Below are positions 61,801 to 64,000 of a stretch of 64,000 nucleotides of DNA, piece after piece; within the stretch, counting starts at the first letter, position 1, and every line of letters begins with the position of its first letter. The DNA is from DASVEE01 sp036380735 (GTDB lineage Bacteria > Acidobacteriota > Thermoanaerobaculia > Gp7-AA8): NCBI GenBank assembly GCA_036380735.1, contig DASVEE010000035.1:124001-188000 (forward strand), given 5' to 3'. Position numbers and translations under genes: made by a program. The notes under the pieces were generated by a model that did not search any database, was not told the DNA's origin, and was given only the letters and a program-made list of their open reading frames with translations.

Positions 61801-63566
61801 TGCGGCCGGAGGATGCCGTCGGTGCGCTGCTGCGCGGCGCGCAGCTCGTCGTCATGGGCGACACGCAACAGCTCCCGCCGACGAGCTTCTTCGACCGCAT
61901 GGCCGGTGGGGACGAGGAGCCGCCCGAGGACGAGAGCGCCGCGCTCAAGGACGTGGAGAGCATCCTCCATCAATGCGCGCGCAGCTATCCGGCGAAGACG
62001 CTGAACTGGCACTACCGCAGCCGCCACGAGTCGCTGATTGCGATCTCGAACCGCTACTTCTACGAGAACCGCTTGCGCATCTATCCGTCGTCCATCGATG
62101 GGAGTGACGAGGTCGGGCTGCACTTCGTGCACGTGCCGCAGGGTGTCTACGACCGCGGCAACAGCGGCACCAATCGCATCGAAGCGCAGCGCATTGCCGC
62201 CGCCGCGCTCGACCACTACCGCCGCTTCCCCGAAAAGAGCCTCGGCATCGGCACCTTCAACGCGAATCAACAGCAGGCCATCCAGGAAGAGATCGAGCTG
62301 CAGCTTCGCGCGCATCCGGAGATGGAGTCGTTCTTCAAGAGCGACCGGCGCGAGCACTTCTTCGTCAAGAACCTCGAGACGATCCAGGGGGATGAGCGCG
62401 ACGCAATCCTCATCTCCGTCGGCTTCGGACGCGATGCCGCCGGCAAGCTGCGGATGAACTTCGGGCCGCTGAACTACGAAGGGGGAGAGCGGCGGCTGAA
62501 CGTGCTCATCTCGCGCGCTCGCGAACGCTGCGTCGTCTACTCGAACTTCAGGAGCGCCGAGCTGGCACTCGACGAAACGCACTCCAAGGGGCTGTTCGCG
62601 CTGAAGGCGTTTCTCGACTACGCGGAGACGCGGCAGTTGCCCGCCGCACCGGGAGAGGACGAGGAAGCCGCCATCTTCGCCGACGGCATCGCGGACGTGT
62701 TGCGGAGCGCCGGCTACGAGGTGAGGCGCGCCGGACGCGACGAATCGCGCGTCGATGTGGCCGTGCTCGATCCGCGACAGCCCGGCCGCTACCTCCTCGG
62801 CGTGCTCTGCGACGGCCCGAACTATCACCGGTCACCGGTCGCGCGCGATCGCGACCGGTTGCGCCAGCAGATCCTCGAGAACCTCGGCTGGACGATTCAT
62901 CGCGTCTGGTCGACCGACTGGTATCGCAATCGCGGCGAGACGATCGAGCGATTGTTGCGCGCGGTCGAGGAGGCGAAGAGTGCACCGCGCGCGGTTGCGG
63001 TTCCGGCGGTGGCGGAAGTGCCGGTGGAGCCGCTCGCGATCGAGGTGGCGGAGCCGGAGCCGATCGTTGCCGCACCACCTGAGGTGCCGGAGTACGAGGT
63101 CTGCCGGGCGCTGCGCATCCCTGTCGCCGGCGAACTGCATCTCGTCGGGGTCCCGCATCTCGCCGTGGCCGTCGAGGATGTCGTCCGCATCGAAGGCCCG
63201 GTCCACATCGACGAAGTCGTCCGCCGGATCCGCACGCTGTGGGGCTTGCAGCGCGCCGGGAACCGCATCCGCGACGCCATCGTCAGTGCTGCGCGGCTGG
63301 CGCTCTCGCAACGACGGATCGAAGCGGACGGCGAGTTCCTGCGCGTGCCGAACGCCGCGGTGCGCGCCCGCCGTCGCAACGGCGATCCTCCGGCGAAGAT
63401 CGACTTCATCTGCGACGCGGAGATCGCCCAGGCTGTCAAGCACGTGTTGCGCGTGCAGGGAGCGACTCCGCACGAAGAGCTGATCACCGCCGCGGCCCGG
63501 CGCCTCGGGATTCAGGCGACCAGCGGCGCGGTGGCCGCGCGCATCGCGGCCGTGATTGGCCGGTAA
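58818..63566 (+). CDS. DUF4011 / SF1 helicase / Vsr-like nuclease / DUF3320 protein
   Basis: 1582 residues. DUF4011 N-terminus (ARQSLLDLTLRNRLLNYRPS). SF1 helicase: Walker A GPPGTGKS at residues 330-337, Walker B/DEAS in DLIVFDEASQVRPEDA, then VVMGDTQQLPPTSFF, LNWHYRSRHESLIAISN, and motif VI RRLNVLISRARERC. After about 1270 a Vsr/REase-like nuclease (VLRSAGYEV, RVDVAVLDP, GVLCDGPNYHRSPVARDRDR, LGWTIHRVWSTDWYRN), then DUF3320 at the C-terminus. Proteins with this order occur in defence islands, and some are reported as single-gene phage-defence candidates. It starts 39 bp after the coiled-coil gene. Residues about 458-484 come from an inserted 9-bp-type repeat, not from the family. Confidence 0.9.
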   Translation: MSIARELESARQSLLDLTLRNRLLNYRPSRLRSIRVTGELPAEVYDALVLREKALEFRGTGSRKRVYDAILDPDASDEAAGAPVRRDFETWYARDSSSLETKHTDRYLQTPYDDESLAKKLFRVYHEGRSAVEEQGYTVAHLAAGFLEWFESDDSAQPRRAPLLLIPAELERVRAGDFSKLTWTGEDVFANISLIAKLADYGVVLPPFDAPEEKSGIDAWLQKVAAAIARKPRWRVLSELALDFFSFTKFVMFKDLDPATWPDHAKLHEHPLLHTLFRPVGDGNRDPGFDEKRIDERLTARDLWHVMDADPSQMAVIEDVKAGRNLVVEGPPGTGKSQTITNLIAEALAAGKTVLFVSEKMAALEVVKARLDEAGLGPFCLELHSRKANKKAVLLELQRSLEAKPLPAAGEQLLDEHELLKRELNVYAAQLGEPAGALGLSPFQLLEKRQAALARLGNGTNGTAGTEAHHPSPIGPIRPISPRPVDRPLLPIPRASAVTAVQFAAAEKALREIADVMPLVHPAATHPWRTSTRDAMLPFQEEELRALLLRTRDAIRSANDCAAALAEAAGVQSPARAADVERALRAAEILARADAPTETALLLSSEWNAPNAAAEELVRRVEVFQRDRGALARTFNEAALEGSSGRELDEFARRASSLFRIFSGRYRALRKQLASLYVAPVPKTPQMVADLSRLVEHQGVRDALRGDPRGRGLFGARWKSDHSDGEALRAFAEWLVEFRREMVGQALTRRAVDVANGRIDSGAIRERMGRLRTAIATLRNVLRELLADVCVDERAAFGGAAGEVTFAALDDVVEQWQSQTAALFRWSQFNAARKALRATPAAPLDALIAEDRLPAERVLPFFEASLAESLLRVAFAERAALGRFSGELHEKKIARFQELDRGLTALNRARLSRRLYAARPHISGGASPNSEVGVLVGEMHRKRGHMPIRKLLLKAGGIVRRIKPCFLMSPLSVAQFLDPRGPGFDLIVFDEASQVRPEDAVGALLRGAQLVVMGDTQQLPPTSFFDRMAGGDEEPPEDESAALKDVESILHQCARSYPAKTLNWHYRSRHESLIAISNRYFYENRLRIYPSSIDGSDEVGLHFVHVPQGVYDRGNSGTNRIEAQRIAAAALDHYRRFPEKSLGIGTFNANQQQAIQEEIELQLRAHPEMESFFKSDRREHFFVKNLETIQGDERDAILISVGFGRDAAGKLRMNFGPLNYEGGERRLNVLISRARERCVVYSNFRSAELALDETHSKGLFALKAFLDYAETRQLPAAPGEDEEAAIFADGIADVLRSAGYEVRRAGRDESRVDVAVLDPRQPGRYLLGVLCDGPNYHRSPVARDRDRLRQQILENLGWTIHRVWSTDWYRNRGETIERLLRAVEEAKSAPRAVAVPAVAEVPVEPLAIEVAEPEPIVAAPPEVPEYEVCRALRIPVAGELHLVGVPHLAVAVEDVVRIEGPVHIDEVVRRIRTLWGLQRAGNRIRDAIVSAARLALSQRRIEADGEFLRVPNAAVRARRRNGDPPAKIDFICDAEIAQAVKHVLRVQGATPHEELITAAARRLGIQATSGAVAARIAAVIGR
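60188..60267. repeat. 9-bp-unit inverted element inside the helicase coding sequence
   Basis: GGGACGAATGGGACAGCTGG ... TCCTATAGGTCCTATTCGTC with complementary arms, the same type as the intergenic elements. It is read in frame as NGTNGTAGT ... PIGPIRPISP, a 27-residue Gly/Asn/Thr then Pro/Ile/Arg stretch that has no place in the helicase fold. Confidence 0.85.
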
Positions 63567-63575
63567 CGCGAGCGG

Positions 63576-64000
63576 CTAGCGCCCGAAGCCGTACTCCGCC
63601 GGCGCGCGGCCGATGCGCCGGGCGGCGATCATCGCCGGGACGAAGTCGCGTGTCTCGCCGGGCAGTTGATCCCAGATGCGGTAGTAGTCGGCGTCGGTGC
63701 CGGTCTCGTTCCCTGTCGTCTCGGTCATGATCCGGCCGACGCGGTTCTCGCCGGTGTTGTAGGCGGCCGCGGCGAGGTACCAGGAGCCGAAGCGGTTGTA
63801 GAGATACGAGAGGTACGACAACGCCGCGTCGGTGGACTTCTCCGGATCGAGACGCTCGTCGAGCGTGTCATCGATGCGCAACCCGTAGCGGCGCCCGGTA
63901 TCACTGACGAGCTGCCAGATCCCACGCGCCTCGGCCAGCGAGCGCGCCTCCGGGTTGAACCCCGACTCGATCATGGCCAGGTACACCAGATCCTCCGGCA
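63576..64000 (-). CDS. Lytic transglycosylase (C-terminal part, 5' end beyond window)
   Basis: At least 141 residues; the N-terminal portion lies outside. The SLT domain is clear: LVYLAMIESGFNPEARS with the catalytic Glu in IESGF, the R-G-I-W-Q-L-V substrate loop, AALSYLSYLYNRFGSWYLAA and AAYNTGENRVGRIM. The pattern (Y-L-A-x-I-E-S-x-F-N-P) is that of MltD-type membrane-bound lytic transglycosylases, which cut peptidoglycan glycan strands. No LysM repeat is present behind the domain, unlike E. coli MltD. Convergent with the helicase gene. Confidence 0.88.
   Translation of the reverse strand, partial: PEDLVYLAMIESGFNPEARSLAEARGIWQLVSDTGRRYGLRIDDTLDERLDPEKSTDAALSYLSYLYNRFGSWYLAAAAYNTGENRVGRIMTETTGNETGTDADYYRIWDQLPGETRDFVPAMIAARRIGRAPAEYGFGR

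Overview
The window is about 64 kb of GC-rich bacterial DNA. The organism is a diderm: there is an LptD-type outer-membrane protein and a TonB-dependent receptor. Many large secreted proteins with Ig-like, IPT/TIG, PKD-like, carboxypeptidase-regulatory-like, dockerin and RHS modules, together with the metabolic genes, fit an Acidobacteriota-like (Thermoanaerobaculia/Holophagae type) or similar environmental lineage. That placement is an inference and is not proven by any marker here. I found no rRNA, tRNA, CRISPR array, transposase or phage structural gene.

Layout. 1-5.7 kb: dTDP-sugar nucleotidyltransferase (cut by the left edge), lptD, then two secreted proteins. 5.7-6.3 kb: a 21-bp tandem array. 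6.4-13.8 kb: an ECF sigma factor with a membrane partner, divergent from a TPR-CHAT protease-like protein, an unknown protein, a small lipoprotein and a caspase-like peptidase (C14). 14-18.5 kb: PilZ protein, HAD hydrolase, thiolase, L-lysine 6-aminotransferase. 18.8-23.5 kb: a 1558-residue secreted nuclease with lamin-tail and Ig-like domains. 23.8-30.5 kb: desaturase, DUF488, a double REC/HD-GYP protein, DmpA-type peptidase, ribF and a membrane protein. 30.6-41.6 kb: TonB-dependent receptor and a three-gene operon of secreted proteins that share a cohesin-like fold, one of which also has a dockerin. 42.1-47.2 kb: an RHS/YD-repeat protein and a lipoprotein directly behind it. 47.3-49.7 kb: a GANTC-rich 21-bp array, two unknown proteins, an iron-permease-family protein. 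49.8-52.1 kb: a NarL-type two-component pair. 52.2-63.6 kb: a tightly packed operon of vWA membrane protein, tubulin/FtsZ-like GTPase, micro-ORF, coiled-coil membrane protein and a DUF4011-helicase-nuclease. 63.6-64 kb: lytic transglycosylase, cut by the right edge.

Systems. The best candidate for an undescribed system is the vWA/tubulin-like/coiled-coil/helicase-nuclease operon. The sigma/CHAT/caspase block is a second candidate, a possible stress or cell-death module. The cohesin-dockerin operon suggests non-cellulosomal surface assembly.

Repeats. The gaps between genes carry several families of unusual elements built from very short units: 9-bp units (GGACGAATA and its complement) usually set as inverted arms, 7-bp units set as large hairpins around a shared GTGCTGCG tip, and two 21-bp dyad arrays. 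One 9-bp element lies inside the helicase gene and is translated in frame.
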